Source of the DNA: JAMIFN01 sp035906235
Lineage (GTDB): Bacteria; Pseudomonadota; Gammaproteobacteria; Burkholderiales; Burkholderiaceae_C
Length of the DNA stretch: 37,575 nt
Direction: 5' to 3'
Assembly: GCA_035906235.1 (NCBI GenBank)
Contig: JAMIFN010000057.1
Location: 1 to 37,575, forward strand
The translations under genes and the position numbers were made by a program. The notes under the pieces were generated by a model that worked only from the letters and a program-made list of their open reading frames with translations, made no database searches and had not been told where the DNA came from. Each line of letters opens with the position of its first letter. Position 1 is the first letter of the stretch. Below, in pieces: positions 1 to 6,353 of this stretch.

Positions 1-1
1 A

Positions 2-979
2 AATGCTTGTAAATCAGCATCTTGGCGCTTATCCGTTGCGCCGATGATGGACTGGACGGATAGGCATTGCCGCTATCTGCACCGCCTGATCACGCGCCAT
101 ACTTTGCTCTACACCGAGATGGTGAACGCGGGCGGCATTTTGTACGGCGGCACCGAGCGGCATCTGCGCTACAACGCTGAAGAACATCCCGTCGCCCTGC
201 AACTAGGCGGCAACGAGCCTGAAAAATTGGCGCAAGCCGCACGCCTAGGCGAACAATGGGGCTATGAGGAAATCAATCTGAACTGCGGCTGCCCCAGCGA
301 CAGGGTGCAGCGCGGCGCTTTTGGTGCCAGCCTGATGAAAACCCCGCAGCTGGTGGCCGATTGCGTAAAGGCTATGCGCGATGTGGTGAGCGTGCCCGTC
401 ACCGTTAAACACCGCATCGGCATCGACAAGATAGAGGACTACAGCTTTGTGCGCGATTTTGTTGGCACGGTGGCGCAAGCGGGCTGCGAGGTCTTTATCG
501 TGCACGCGCGCAATGCTTGGCTAAACGGCATCTCGCCCAAAGACAATCGCGAAATTCCGCCCCTGCGCTATGAACTGGTAGCGCAACTGAAACGCGACTT
601 TCCGCAGCTCACCATCGCCATCAATGGCGGCGTGAAAGACGAGGCCACCATTGCCGAGCAACTGCAGCTGGTCGATGGCGTGATGGTGGGGCGCAAGGCC
701 TACCACGAGCCCTACCACATGGCGACTTGGGACAGGGATTATTTTGGCAGCAGCGCCCCCATCCCCAGCCGCGAAGAGTTAGAACTGGCCATGCTGGCCT
801 ATATGCAGCGCGAAGCGGCCGCGCACGGCACGCCTTGGTACCCCATAGCGCGGCATATGCTGGGTTTGCACCACGGACAAAGAGGCGCGCGCCTGTGGCG
901 CCAAGTTTGGAGCGACCACCGCCTGAAAAACGAGCCTGCAGCCGTGGTGTATGCCAAGGCGCAGGCGGCGCTGAGTTAG
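2..979 (+). CDS. dusA: tRNA-dihydrouridine(20/20a) synthase DusA, 5' end missing
   Basis: FMN-dependent enzyme that reduces uridine 20/20a in the tRNA D-loop, acting in the cytoplasm with NADPH. The frame is open from base 2, reading LSVAPMMDWTDRHCR. Family members begin some residues before SVAPMMDWTD, so the true start lies left of the window; the ATG at 44 is internal. The active-site motif INLNCGCPSDRV carries the catalytic Cys of Dus enzymes, followed by GAFGASLM. VTVKHRIGID and INGGVKD are typical TIM-barrel FMN/phosphate-binding segments. The C-terminal part after GRKAYHEPY is the helical tRNA-binding domain. Its TAG stop overlaps the stop of the convergent minus-strand gene by a few bases. 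The DusA assignment rather than DusB/DusC rests on the SDRVQRGAFGA motif and is firm. Confidence 0.95.
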   Translation, partial: NACKSASWRLSVAPMMDWTDRHCRYLHRLITRHTLLYTEMVNAGGILYGGTERHLRYNAEEHPVALQLGGNEPEKLAQAARLGEQWGYEEINLNCGCPSDRVQRGAFGASLMKTPQLVADCVKAMRDVVSVPVTVKHRIGIDKIEDYSFVRDFVGTVAQAGCEVFIVHARNAWLNGISPKDNREIPPLRYELVAQLKRDFPQLTIAINGGVKDEATIAEQLQLVDGVMVGRKAYHEPYHMATWDRDYFGSSAPIPSREELELAMLAYMQREAAAHGTPWYPIARHMLGLHHGQRGARLWRQVWSDHRLKNEPAAVVYAKAQAALS

Positions 980-1188
980 TAGCGTTTTGGCTCGCACGAA
1001 ATGCCGTCACCATCCCGATCACTGCTGTGCCCCCAACCTGCGGGAATATAGTAGGGCGGGGTGGGGACATTGAATACCCCCGCGCTGTTGGCGGCGCGAC
1101 AGCTGAAAAAACGGTTATCCAAAACGCCGCCATGGGCATAAGCTGCGCCGCAGGCTAACAGAATACAAAAGAGACAAAAGGTTTTCAT
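976..1188 (-). CDS. Small secreted excalibur calcium-binding domain protein
   Basis: Predicted 70-residue exported protein. Residues 1-19 form a signal peptide (MKTFCLFCILLACGAAYA). The LLAC segment could instead be a lipobox at Cys13, so a lipoprotein is possible. The mature part is one excalibur domain: FFSCRAA near residue 27 and the EF-hand-like loop DRDGDGISCE near residues 57-66, with Asp57, Asp59, Asp61, Cys65 and Glu66 in the usual pattern. Excalibur domains are short extracellular Ca2+-binding modules often found with nucleases or on their own. The frame is open upstream to an ATG at 1239, but the signal peptide begins at 1188, so that start was chosen. The earlier ATG lies in a dispersed repeat copy. 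It converges on dusA and their stop codons overlap. Function in the cell is unknown. Confidence 0.8.
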   Translation of the reverse strand: MKTFCLFCILLACGAAYAHGGVLDNRFFSCRAANSAGVFNVPTPPYYIPAGWGHSSDRDGDGISCEPKRY

Positions 1189-1225
1189 GATGAGGTCGCG
1201 CCAAGGATGAAAACGAGCGTTTTCA

Positions 1226-1279
1226 GGTGCTTTTCTCATTTTATGCCGGAAAACCTGCCTGAGGAGCTCTGTTTTTTAA
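1226..1279 (-). repeat. Dispersed 3'-UTR repeat, copy A
   Basis: On the minus strand this reads GAGCTCCTCAGGCAGGTTTT followed by CCGGCATAAAATG and GAAAAGCACCTGAAAACG, matching the consensus of the dispersed repeat. It lies 22 bases after the stop of the minus-strand ORF at 1302-1415, in the sense orientation, and before the excalibur gene. Confidence 0.8.
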
Positions 1280-1301
1280 CATGCCCTTCGCCCAAACTGC
1301 C

Positions 1302-1415
1302 TTAGCCCAAATACCAACAGAGCGCGAGTACGGCCAAAATCAAGCCTAGGGTTTGCTGGTTGCGGCTACGGCGTTTATGACCCAGGGCGCGGCGGATAGA
1401 GGGCAGGGCGCGCAT
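1302..1415 (-). CDS. Possible 37-residue single-pass membrane protein downstream of bfd
   Basis: An ATG at 1415 opens a 37-codon frame ending in TAA. The product has a strongly basic N-terminal half (MRALPSIRRALGHKRRSRNQ) and one hydrophobic segment, TLGLILAVLALCWYLG, that runs to the C-terminus. It would be a tiny inner-membrane protein with the positive end inside. It begins 21 bases after the bfd stop on the same strand, so it would be co-transcribed with bfd. There is no strong Shine-Dalgarno (only AAGA about 10 bases upstream). I do not recognise the family. The sharp charge/hydrophobicity layout argues for a real gene, but at this length chance cannot be excluded. Confidence 0.35.
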   Translation of the reverse strand: MRALPSIRRALGHKRRSRNQQTLGLILAVLALCWYLG

Positions 1416-1436
1416 ATAAATAATCTTGTGGTTTTT

Positions 1437-1658
1437 TTACGCCGCCAAGTTCATGCCGTTGACACAACTTTGCCCATCGGCCGCCACGGGTGTTGGTAAA
1501 CAGTGACAACTGGCTACCAGTTCGCGAGCGCAGCCTTCACAATTTCCGCATTGCAGACCCACTTGTAAATCCCACTGGATGTCATCAAAGCTTTTGCCGC
1601 TTTGGGCGTGGGCAAGTATCGTGCGGTCGGATACACGGTGGCACACACAGACAATCAT
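1437..1658 (-). CDS. bfd: Bacterioferritin-associated ferredoxin Bfd
   Basis: Small [2Fe-2S] protein (73 residues) that docks on bacterioferritin and passes electrons to its core so that stored Fe3+ is released as Fe2+. The cluster ligands are visible: Cys4 and Cys6 in MIVCVCHRVSD, and Cys37 and Cys40 in QVGLQCGNCEGCARE, the spacing of E. coli Bfd and the BFD-like domain. Further Cys at 43, 51 and 53 lie outside the standard set. It sits directly downstream of two bacterioferritin genes on the same strand, 118 bases away, and that gap holds a Fur-box-like site. This fits induction under iron starvation to mobilise stored iron, while the bacterioferritin genes may have separate control. Confidence 0.93.
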   Translation of the reverse strand: MIVCVCHRVSDRTILAHAQSGKSFDDIQWDLQVGLQCGNCEGCARELVASCHCLPTPVAADGQSCVNGMNLAA

Positions 1659-1696
1659 GACAAGCCCCTAGGGAAGAAGATGTCATGCATTCTAAA

Positions 1697-1711
1697 TGCA
1701 AATTATTATCA
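1697..1711 (-). promoter_or_regulatory. Fur-box-like operator upstream of bfd
   Basis: On the minus strand TGATAATAATTTGCA matches the 7-1-7 Fur consensus TGATAAT-N-ATTATCA with a perfect left half and about 5 of 7 bases in the right half. It lies about 40 bases before the bfd ATG in an AT-rich pocket. Fur repression of bfd under iron-replete conditions is the expected logic in proteobacteria. The site itself is a pattern match only. Confidence 0.6.
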
Positions 1712-1776
1712 ACATTGACAAGCTGGCGAGAAACGGTGTTTCTTTGTGGGCTTTTTCCTGCGCCCGCCAGCTTGAA

Positions 1777-2250
1777 TTACTCGGCGGCGATTTGCGTTTG
1801 TAACCAGTTGGGCAAGCCTAGATTCGCCATAAGGCCTTGTTGGGTTTCTAGCCAGTCTAGGTATTCTTCGTTTTCTTCTTTCAGCTCTTCGAGCAGGTGG
1901 CGCGAGACAAAGTCTTGCTCTTGCTCGCACAGGCTGATGGCTTGTTTCAGCACGGCGTGTTTGCGTTCTTCGCCTTGGGTGTCGCAGGCGATAACTTCAG
2001 CCATGTCTTCACCAATCAAGAGCTTGCCCAAGTCTTGCAAATTGGGCAGGCCGCCGAGCAAGAAAATGCGCTGCACCAGGGCGTCAGCGGCTTTCATCTC
2101 GGCAATGGATTGCTTGTAGATTTTGTGGTTTAGCGCGTCATAGCCTTGGTTTTTGGCCATGCGTGCGTGCAGAAAGTACTGGTTAATCAGGGTCAGGGCT
2201 TCACGCAGAACGGCATTGAGTTCGCGCAAGACGGTGGGGCTGCTTTGCAT
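1777..2250 (-). CDS. bfr: Bacterioferritin subunit, haem-binding type without a ferroxidase centre
   Basis: 157-residue ferritin-like four-helix protein of the bacterioferritin family (INQYFLHARM, LPNLQDLGKLLIGED, DFVSRHLLEELKEEN, DWLETQQGL). Aligned by eye with E. coli Bfr, Met52, which ligates haem between subunits, is present (IAEMKAAD). Four of six di-iron ligands are replaced: Glu18 to Ala, His54 to Ala, Glu127 to Asn and His130 to Tyr. Glu51 and Glu94 remain. Such a subunit should bind haem but not oxidise Fe2+ by itself. It is 39 bases downstream of a second bfr gene with the opposite pattern, so the two probably co-assemble in a mixed 24-mer cage. A GGAG Shine-Dalgarno precedes the ATG. 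Confidence 0.92.
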   Translation of the reverse strand: MQSSPTVLRELNAVLREALTLINQYFLHARMAKNQGYDALNHKIYKQSIAEMKAADALVQRIFLLGGLPNLQDLGKLLIGEDMAEVIACDTQGEERKHAVLKQAISLCEQEQDFVSRHLLEELKEENEEYLDWLETQQGLMANLGLPNWLQTQIAAE

Positions 2251-2289
2251 AGTGGTGCTCCGGTGGGCGGTAAAACGGGGGGCGCAAGC

Positions 2290-2760
2290 TCAAGCGCGGG
2301 CTTGGCTTTGCAAGTAATTGGGCAGGCCTATGCTGGCAATTAACCCGAGTTGCTTTTGTAGCCAGTGGGCGTGGTCTTCTTCGGTGTCTTTCAGCTGAAT
2401 CAGCAGCATATTGCGGCTGACGAAATCTTGCTTTTCCTCGCACAGGGCAATGCCTTTTTTTAGCTCGGCCTGCACGCGCAGCTCCACATCCAAATCGCAG
2501 CGCAGCATGGCAGGCACATCGGCGCCGATGCTCAGTTGCATGGTCTGCATCTTAGGTTTGCCGCCCAAGAGCAAAATGCGCGCAATCAGGGCGCTGGCGT
2601 GGCCAGTTTCGTCTTGCATCTCGTGGTGAATGCGCTCATACAGGCGGGTGTAGCCCCATTCTTCATACATGCGCGCATGAATAAAGTATTGGTCGCGCGC
2701 GGCCAGTTCGCCGCCCAGTAAGAAGTTGAGGTAGTCGATGACGGTGGGGTCGCCTTGCAT
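2290..2760 (-). CDS. bfr: Bacterioferritin subunit, ferroxidase type lacking the haem ligand
   Basis: 156-residue bacterioferritin paralogue. All six ferroxidase ligands can be placed by alignment with E. coli Bfr: Glu18 (LLGGELAARDQYF), Glu51 and His54 (QDETGHASAL), Glu94 (CDLDVELRV), and Glu127 and His130 (DTEEDHAHWL). Position 52, the haem-ligand Met, is Thr, so it should oxidise and store iron but not bind haem. It is the first gene of the minus-strand group, ahead of the haem-type subunit and bfd, with an AAGGC Shine-Dalgarno. Mixed bacterioferritins of two subunit types are known from Neisseria and some other proteobacteria. Here the division of labour looks complete. Confidence 0.93.
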   Translation of the reverse strand: MQGDPTVIDYLNFLLGGELAARDQYFIHARMYEEWGYTRLYERIHHEMQDETGHASALIARILLLGGKPKMQTMQLSIGADVPAMLRCDLDVELRVQAELKKGIALCEEKQDFVSRNMLLIQLKDTEEDHAHWLQKQLGLIASIGLPNYLQSQARA

Positions 2761-3032
2761 GGTAGTTTGCCTTGTGATCGCTAAAGAGTAAGGGAGATTC
2801 TAGTCAAGATCGCCGGTGCGAGCAGGCTTGCTGGGCGGAAAGGCTTAGGGAAGCGCTGCATAGCCCCCTTTCGGCGCTGCCCTAGGGACTTTTACGCCTG
2901 CGTCCCAAGGGTAAATGCCGATTTCGATTTAGAATGGGAGGCTTGGGTTTTTCTGCAAAGCGCGTTGCCGCTTTTGCCGGGCAACTACAGGCAACCCGTA
3001 CATCACGCACCCTTGCCCTTAGCCCCACTCGT

Positions 3033-3037
3033 AGGAG
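3033..3037 (+). promoter_or_regulatory. Shine-Dalgarno that fixes a TTG start for carA
   Basis: AGGAG seven bases before TTG at 3045. The open frame continues upstream to an ATG at 2934, but that extension (basic, low-complexity) has no counterpart in CarA proteins, and no ATG lies between this site and the conserved PAILALADG. The TTG is therefore the likely start. Confidence 0.75.
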
Positions 3038-3044
3038 AACACCC

Positions 3045-4217
3045 TTGCTTAAAACCCTCGCCCCCCGCCATACCCCCGCGATTTTGGCTCTTGCTGATGG
3101 CAAAGTGTTTACCGGTGTCTCTATCGGAGCGGCTGGCACTAGCGTGGGCGAGGTGGTGTTTAACACCTCGATGACGGGCTACCAAGAAATTTTGACCGAC
3201 CCTAGCTACTGCCAGCAAATGGTGGTGCTGACCTATCCGCATATCGGCAATTATGGCGTGAGCACTGAAGATATCGAGTCTGAGCAAGTCCACGCGACGG
3301 GTTTGATCATCAAAGACTTGCCGCTTTTGCATTCTAATTTTCGCGCCAGCACCGATTTGTCGAGCTACCTCCAAGCACACAAAGTTTGCGGCATTGCCGG
3401 CTTAGACACGCGTGCGCTGACGCGCCATTTGCGCCTGCACGGTGCGCAAAACGGCTGCATCTTGACCCTGGAAGAAGGCCTAGAAATCAGCGCCAGCCTG
3501 GTTGCGCAAGCCGTGGCCCAGGCGAAAAACGCTGCGGATATGACGGGTTTGGATTTGGCCAAAGTCGTTAGCACCAAAGTGCCTTACGAATGGACGCAGA
3601 CCGAGTGGGAGCTGGGCCAAGGCTATGGCGAGCAAAAGGCGCCTCAATACCGCGTGGTGGCTTATGACTTTGGCGTGAAGAAAAACATCTTGCGCATGCT
3701 CGCCTCGCGCGGCTGCAGCGTCACCGTCGTGCCCGCACAAACGCCTTTTGCCCAAGTGCAAGCCATGCAACCTGATGGGGTATTTCTCTCGAACGGCCCT
3801 GGCGACCCTGGCGCTTGCGACTACGCCATTGACACCGCGCGCGCGGCCATGGATAGCGGCATCCCCACTTTTGGCATTTGCTTGGGCCACCAAATCATGG
3901 CCTTGGCCTGCGGCGCCAAGACCTTCAAAATGAAGCACGGCCACCACGGCGGCAACCACCCCGTAAAAGACCAAGACACGGGGCGCGTGTACATCACCTC
4001 GCAAAACCACGGCTTTGCGGTGGATTTGGCTACTTTGCCCGCGCACCTGCGCTCGACCCATGTGTCTTTGTTTGACGGCACTTCGCAGGGATTGGTGCGC
4101 ACGGACCAACCTGCTTTCTGTTTTCAAGGTCACCCCGAGGCTTCGCCCGGTCCGCACGATGTTGCGCATTTGTTTGATCGCTTTACGGCGCAGATGCAAG
4201 CGCAAAAAGCCGCTTGA
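3045..4217 (+). CDS. carA: Carbamoyl-phosphate synthase small (glutaminase) subunit CarA
   Basis: Cytoplasmic glutamine amidotransferase subunit that feeds ammonia to CarB for carbamoyl phosphate, used in arginine and pyrimidine synthesis. The 390-residue product (TTG start) has the N-terminal CPSase small-chain domain (PAILALADGKVFTG, NTSMTGYQEILTDPSY) and a class I glutaminase domain: nucleophile Cys279 in FGICLGHQ, and His363 and Glu365 in FQGHPEASPG. LSNGPGDP is the usual oxyanion-loop region. Length is normal. carB, normally downstream in the same operon, is absent: carA is followed by a terminator-like hairpin, a dispersed repeat and a phosphate-transport pair. carB must be elsewhere, since CarA is not useful alone. 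Confidence 0.96.
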   Translation: MLKTLAPRHTPAILALADGKVFTGVSIGAAGTSVGEVVFNTSMTGYQEILTDPSYCQQMVVLTYPHIGNYGVSTEDIESEQVHATGLIIKDLPLLHSNFRASTDLSSYLQAHKVCGIAGLDTRALTRHLRLHGAQNGCILTLEEGLEISASLVAQAVAQAKNAADMTGLDLAKVVSTKVPYEWTQTEWELGQGYGEQKAPQYRVVAYDFGVKKNILRMLASRGCSVTVVPAQTPFAQVQAMQPDGVFLSNGPGDPGACDYAIDTARAAMDSGIPTFGICLGHQIMALACGAKTFKMKHGHHGGNHPVKDQDTGRVYITSQNHGFAVDLATLPAHLRSTHVSLFDGTSQGLVRTDQPAFCFQGHPEASPGPHDVAHLFDRFTAQMQAQKAA

Positions 4218-4228
4218 AGCGGGTTTTT
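4210..4228 (+). terminator. Terminator-like hairpin overlapping the carA stop
   Basis: CCGCT-TGA-AGCGG followed by GTTTTT. The loop is the carA stop codon itself. The short 5-bp GC stem with a five-T tail is plausible as an intrinsic terminator. Confidence 0.5.
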
Positions 4229-4251
4229 AGCCCACTTTTCCCATCAAAATT

Positions 4252-4298
4252 TATAGCTACTCAGGCAGGTTTTATGCGCATTTTCCCCAAAATGCACC
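4252..4298 (+). repeat. Dispersed 3'-UTR repeat, copy B
   Basis: TATAGCTACTCAGGCAGGTT followed by TTATG, then GCATTTT-CCCC-AAAATGC, a 7-bp hairpin. It starts 34 bases after carA in the sense orientation. Confidence 0.85.
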
Positions 4299-4350
4299 GG
4301 ATTTTGCCTAGCCTGAGCTGAGCGACTACAATTTTCCCCTTCCTCCCACT

Positions 4351-4371
4351 GCCCAGGCTTACGCGCTGGGC
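4351..4371 (+). other. Hairpin just upstream of the DUF47 gene start
   Basis: GCCCAG and CTGGGC pair around a 9-base loop, ending nine bases before the ATG at 4381, where a Shine-Dalgarno would be expected and none is obvious. It might affect translation initiation. No known motif recognised. Confidence 0.3.
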
Positions 4372-4380
4372 CATCCATCT

Positions 4381-5028
4381 ATGTTTTTTGCCAAACTACT
4401 CCCTCGTGAAGGTAATTTCTTTCAATTGTTTGAGGAGCACGCCGGCTTCGTCTTGCAAGCAGCCAAGGCTTTTACGCTGTTGGTCAAGCACTATGACGAT
4501 GAGATTTTGCGCAGCAAATACATTGATGAGGTGAACAAGGCGGAACACGCAGCGGACCGCATCACGCGCGAAGTGCATCGCCAGTTGCACGCCACTTTTA
4601 TCACCCCTATCGACCGCGAACAGATTCTGCAATTCATCGATCGCCTAGACGATGTTGCCGATTTGCTGCAAGACGCGGCCGAGGCCACAGCGCTCTACGA
4701 TGTACACCACGCCAACGATGAGATCCGCCGCCTGGTCGATTTGTGTGAGCGCTGCTGCGAGCGCTTGGTCAGCGTGGTTAAGCTCTTGCCCACGCTCTCG
4801 GGCAAAGGGGTGGCGCAGGCCGCCTTGAAAATCTGTGACGAAATTGACGAGCTCGAATCCGACGCCGACCGTGTCATGCGCGCGGCCATGTCCAAGCTGT
4901 TTCGCCAAGAGGACGATGTACGCGAGATTTTGAAGCTCAAGCTGATTTATGAATTGCTCGAATCCGTGACCGATAAATGCGAGGATGTCTCGAATATCGT
5001 TGAAGGTATCGTGCTGGAAAACTCTTAA
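4381..5028 (+). CDS. DUF47 (PhoU-like) Pit accessory protein
   Basis: 215-residue all-helical cytoplasmic protein of the DUF47/PhoU_div family (MFFAKLLPREGNFFQLFEEHA at the N-terminus, EHAADRITREVHRQL, DRLDDVADLLQDAAE, DEIDELESDADRVMR). Members are encoded next to PiT transporters and are thought to regulate them or bind metal, as the related PhoU does for Pst. The Asp/Glu-rich E/DxxxD motifs typical of PhoU-like metal sites are visible. It is 51 bases upstream of the phosphate transporter on the same strand, almost certainly one operon. No clear Shine-Dalgarno precedes the ATG; a small hairpin occupies that place. Confidence 0.92.
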   Translation: MFFAKLLPREGNFFQLFEEHAGFVLQAAKAFTLLVKHYDDEILRSKYIDEVNKAEHAADRITREVHRQLHATFITPIDREQILQFIDRLDDVADLLQDAAEATALYDVHHANDEIRRLVDLCERCCERLVSVVKLLPTLSGKGVAQAALKICDEIDELESDADRVMRAAMSKLFRQEDDVREILKLKLIYELLESVTDKCEDVSNIVEGIVLENS

Positions 5029-5079
5029 AGCCCTAGGCTTCGTGTTCCTCAACATTACCTAAACGCAGGAAATTTCGCT

Positions 5080-6117
5080 ATGGAAGCAGCAGTCCCGGGC
5101 TTGTGGGTCGTCTTTATGCTGGTCGTTTTGGCTTTGGTCTTTGATTTCATGAACGGTTTTCATGATGCGGCCAACTCCATTGCCACCGTGGTCTCCACAG
5201 GGGTGCTCAAACCCTTTCACGCGGTGATTTTTGCCGCGTTTTTTAATGTCATTGCCTACTTTGTCTTTGCCCATAGCGTGGCGGCAACCATAGGCAAAGG
5301 GGTGATAGACCCCAGCGTGGTCGATTTGCATGTGGTTTTTGGCGCGCTCTTGGGCGCCATCGTCTGGAATGTGGTGACTTGGCGTTGGGGCATACCCAGC
5401 AGCTCTTCCCACGCCCTGATCGGCGGCATCATCGGCGCGGGCGTGGCGCGTTCGGGCACCGAAGTGCTCATTAGCAGCGGCATTTTGAAAATCGTCGCTT
5501 TTATCGTGCTGTCCCCTTTGTTCGGCTTTATCTTGGGCTCCATCATCATGGTGATCGTGGCCTGGCTGTTTCGCCGTAAAACCCCGGGGCAAACCGATAA
5601 ATGGTTTCGCCGCCTGCAACTGGTCTCAGCCGCAGCCTACAGCTTGGGGCATGGCGGGAATGACGCGCAAAAAACGGCCGGCATCATCTGGCTGCTGCTG
5701 ATGGCCGCTACCAGCATGGGGATCAGCGGCTTGCCCGTGTGGATGCAAGCCCATCCTGATCATCTGCCGGGTTGGGTTGTGGCTATTTGTTATCTAGCCA
5801 TCGGCTTTGGCACCATGTTTGGCGGCTGGCGCATCATCAAAACCATGGGGCAAAAGCTCACCAAGCTCAAGCCTGTGGGCGGCTTTTGCGCCGAAACCGG
5901 CGGCGCTTTCACCCTGTTTTTCGCCACCGCTTTGGGCGTGCCCGTCTCCACCACCCACACCATTACGGGGGCGATTGTGGGCGTAGGCTCGACCGAACGC
6001 GCCAGCGCCGTGCGCTGGGGGGTAGCGGGCAATATTGTTTGGGCCTGGATTTTCACCATCCCCGCCAGCGCCTCCGTCGCGGCAGTGGCCTATTACCTCA
6101 GCATTCAACTGTTCTGA
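5080..6117 (+). CDS. pit: PiT-family inorganic phosphate transporter
   Basis: 345-residue inner-membrane symporter of the PiT (PHO4) family, which takes up phosphate, usually as a neutral metal-phosphate complex, with H+. Two inverted repeats carry the family signatures: DFMNGFHDAANSIATVV at residues 22-38 and SLGHGGNDAQKTAG near residue 188. GVPVSTTHTITGAIVG is a third conserved loop. About ten hydrophobic segments are visible. At 345 residues it is shorter than E. coli PitA (about 500), like many bacterial PiT proteins paired with DUF47. An AGGAAA Shine-Dalgarno precedes the ATG. Confidence 0.94.
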   Translation: MEAAVPGLWVVFMLVVLALVFDFMNGFHDAANSIATVVSTGVLKPFHAVIFAAFFNVIAYFVFAHSVAATIGKGVIDPSVVDLHVVFGALLGAIVWNVVTWRWGIPSSSSHALIGGIIGAGVARSGTEVLISSGILKIVAFIVLSPLFGFILGSIIMVIVAWLFRRKTPGQTDKWFRRLQLVSAAAYSLGHGGNDAQKTAGIIWLLLMAATSMGISGLPVWMQAHPDHLPGWVVAICYLAIGFGTMFGGWRIIKTMGQKLTKLKPVGGFCAETGGAFTLFFATALGVPVSTTHTITGAIVGVGSTERASAVRWGVAGNIVWAWIFTIPASASVAAVAYYLSIQLF

Positions 6118-6145
6118 TGCGGGCACAAAGCCCGTTGTGCTGGGT

Positions 6146-6169
6146 TCGGGATCGGGCTCGGGCTCGGGT
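6146..6169. repeat. Imperfect hexamer tandem repeat
   Basis: Four units of TCGGGN (TCGGGA, TCGGGC, TCGGGC, TCGGGT) between the pit gene and the convergent histidine kinase. Non-coding; no role assigned. Confidence 0.7.
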
Positions 6170-6235
6170 TTGAGCTGAGGCTTACTGTCCTATTTTAGAG
6201 GCAATCAGGCCAAAAAGTGCCAGTTAAAGCTGTAT

Positions 6236-6255
6236 TGTCCCACCACTGGGATAAT
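6236..6255 (+). repeat. 20-bp box, copy 1 (of an inverted pair)
   Basis: TGTCCCACCACTGGGATAAT. The same 20 bases recur exactly, in reverse orientation, at 20752-20771. Both lie about 50-65 bases to the left of a minus-oriented copy of the dispersed repeat. CCCA-CCAC-TGGG can form a 4-bp hairpin. Confidence 0.8.
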
Positions 6256-6309
6256 GGGCCAGCGCGATAGCTTGGGCAGCTGTTTTGGCGTATTTTTCAG
6301 GGTGTTTTA

Positions 6310-6353
6310 GGTGTTTTAGGCCGTAAAACCTGCCTGAGTAGCTCACTTTTTTA
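6310..6353 (-). repeat. Dispersed 3'-UTR repeat, copy C
   Basis: On the minus strand: TAAAAAAGTGAGCTACTCAG then GCAGGTTTTACGGCCTAAAA and CACC. Its first TAA is the stop codon of the histidine kinase gene. GTTTTA-CGGCC-TAAAAC forms a hairpin. The 9-bp unit GTGTTTTAG is duplicated at the left edge. Confidence 0.88.

Noticed and set aside
3480..4205. 241-codon open frame antisense to carA
   Set aside because: It lies wholly within carA, with no recognisable protein features; coding-strand shadow.
6121..6138. CGGGC-ACAAA-GCCCG hairpin after the pit gene as a terminator
   Set aside because: There is no T run after the stem, so an intrinsic terminator is not supported.
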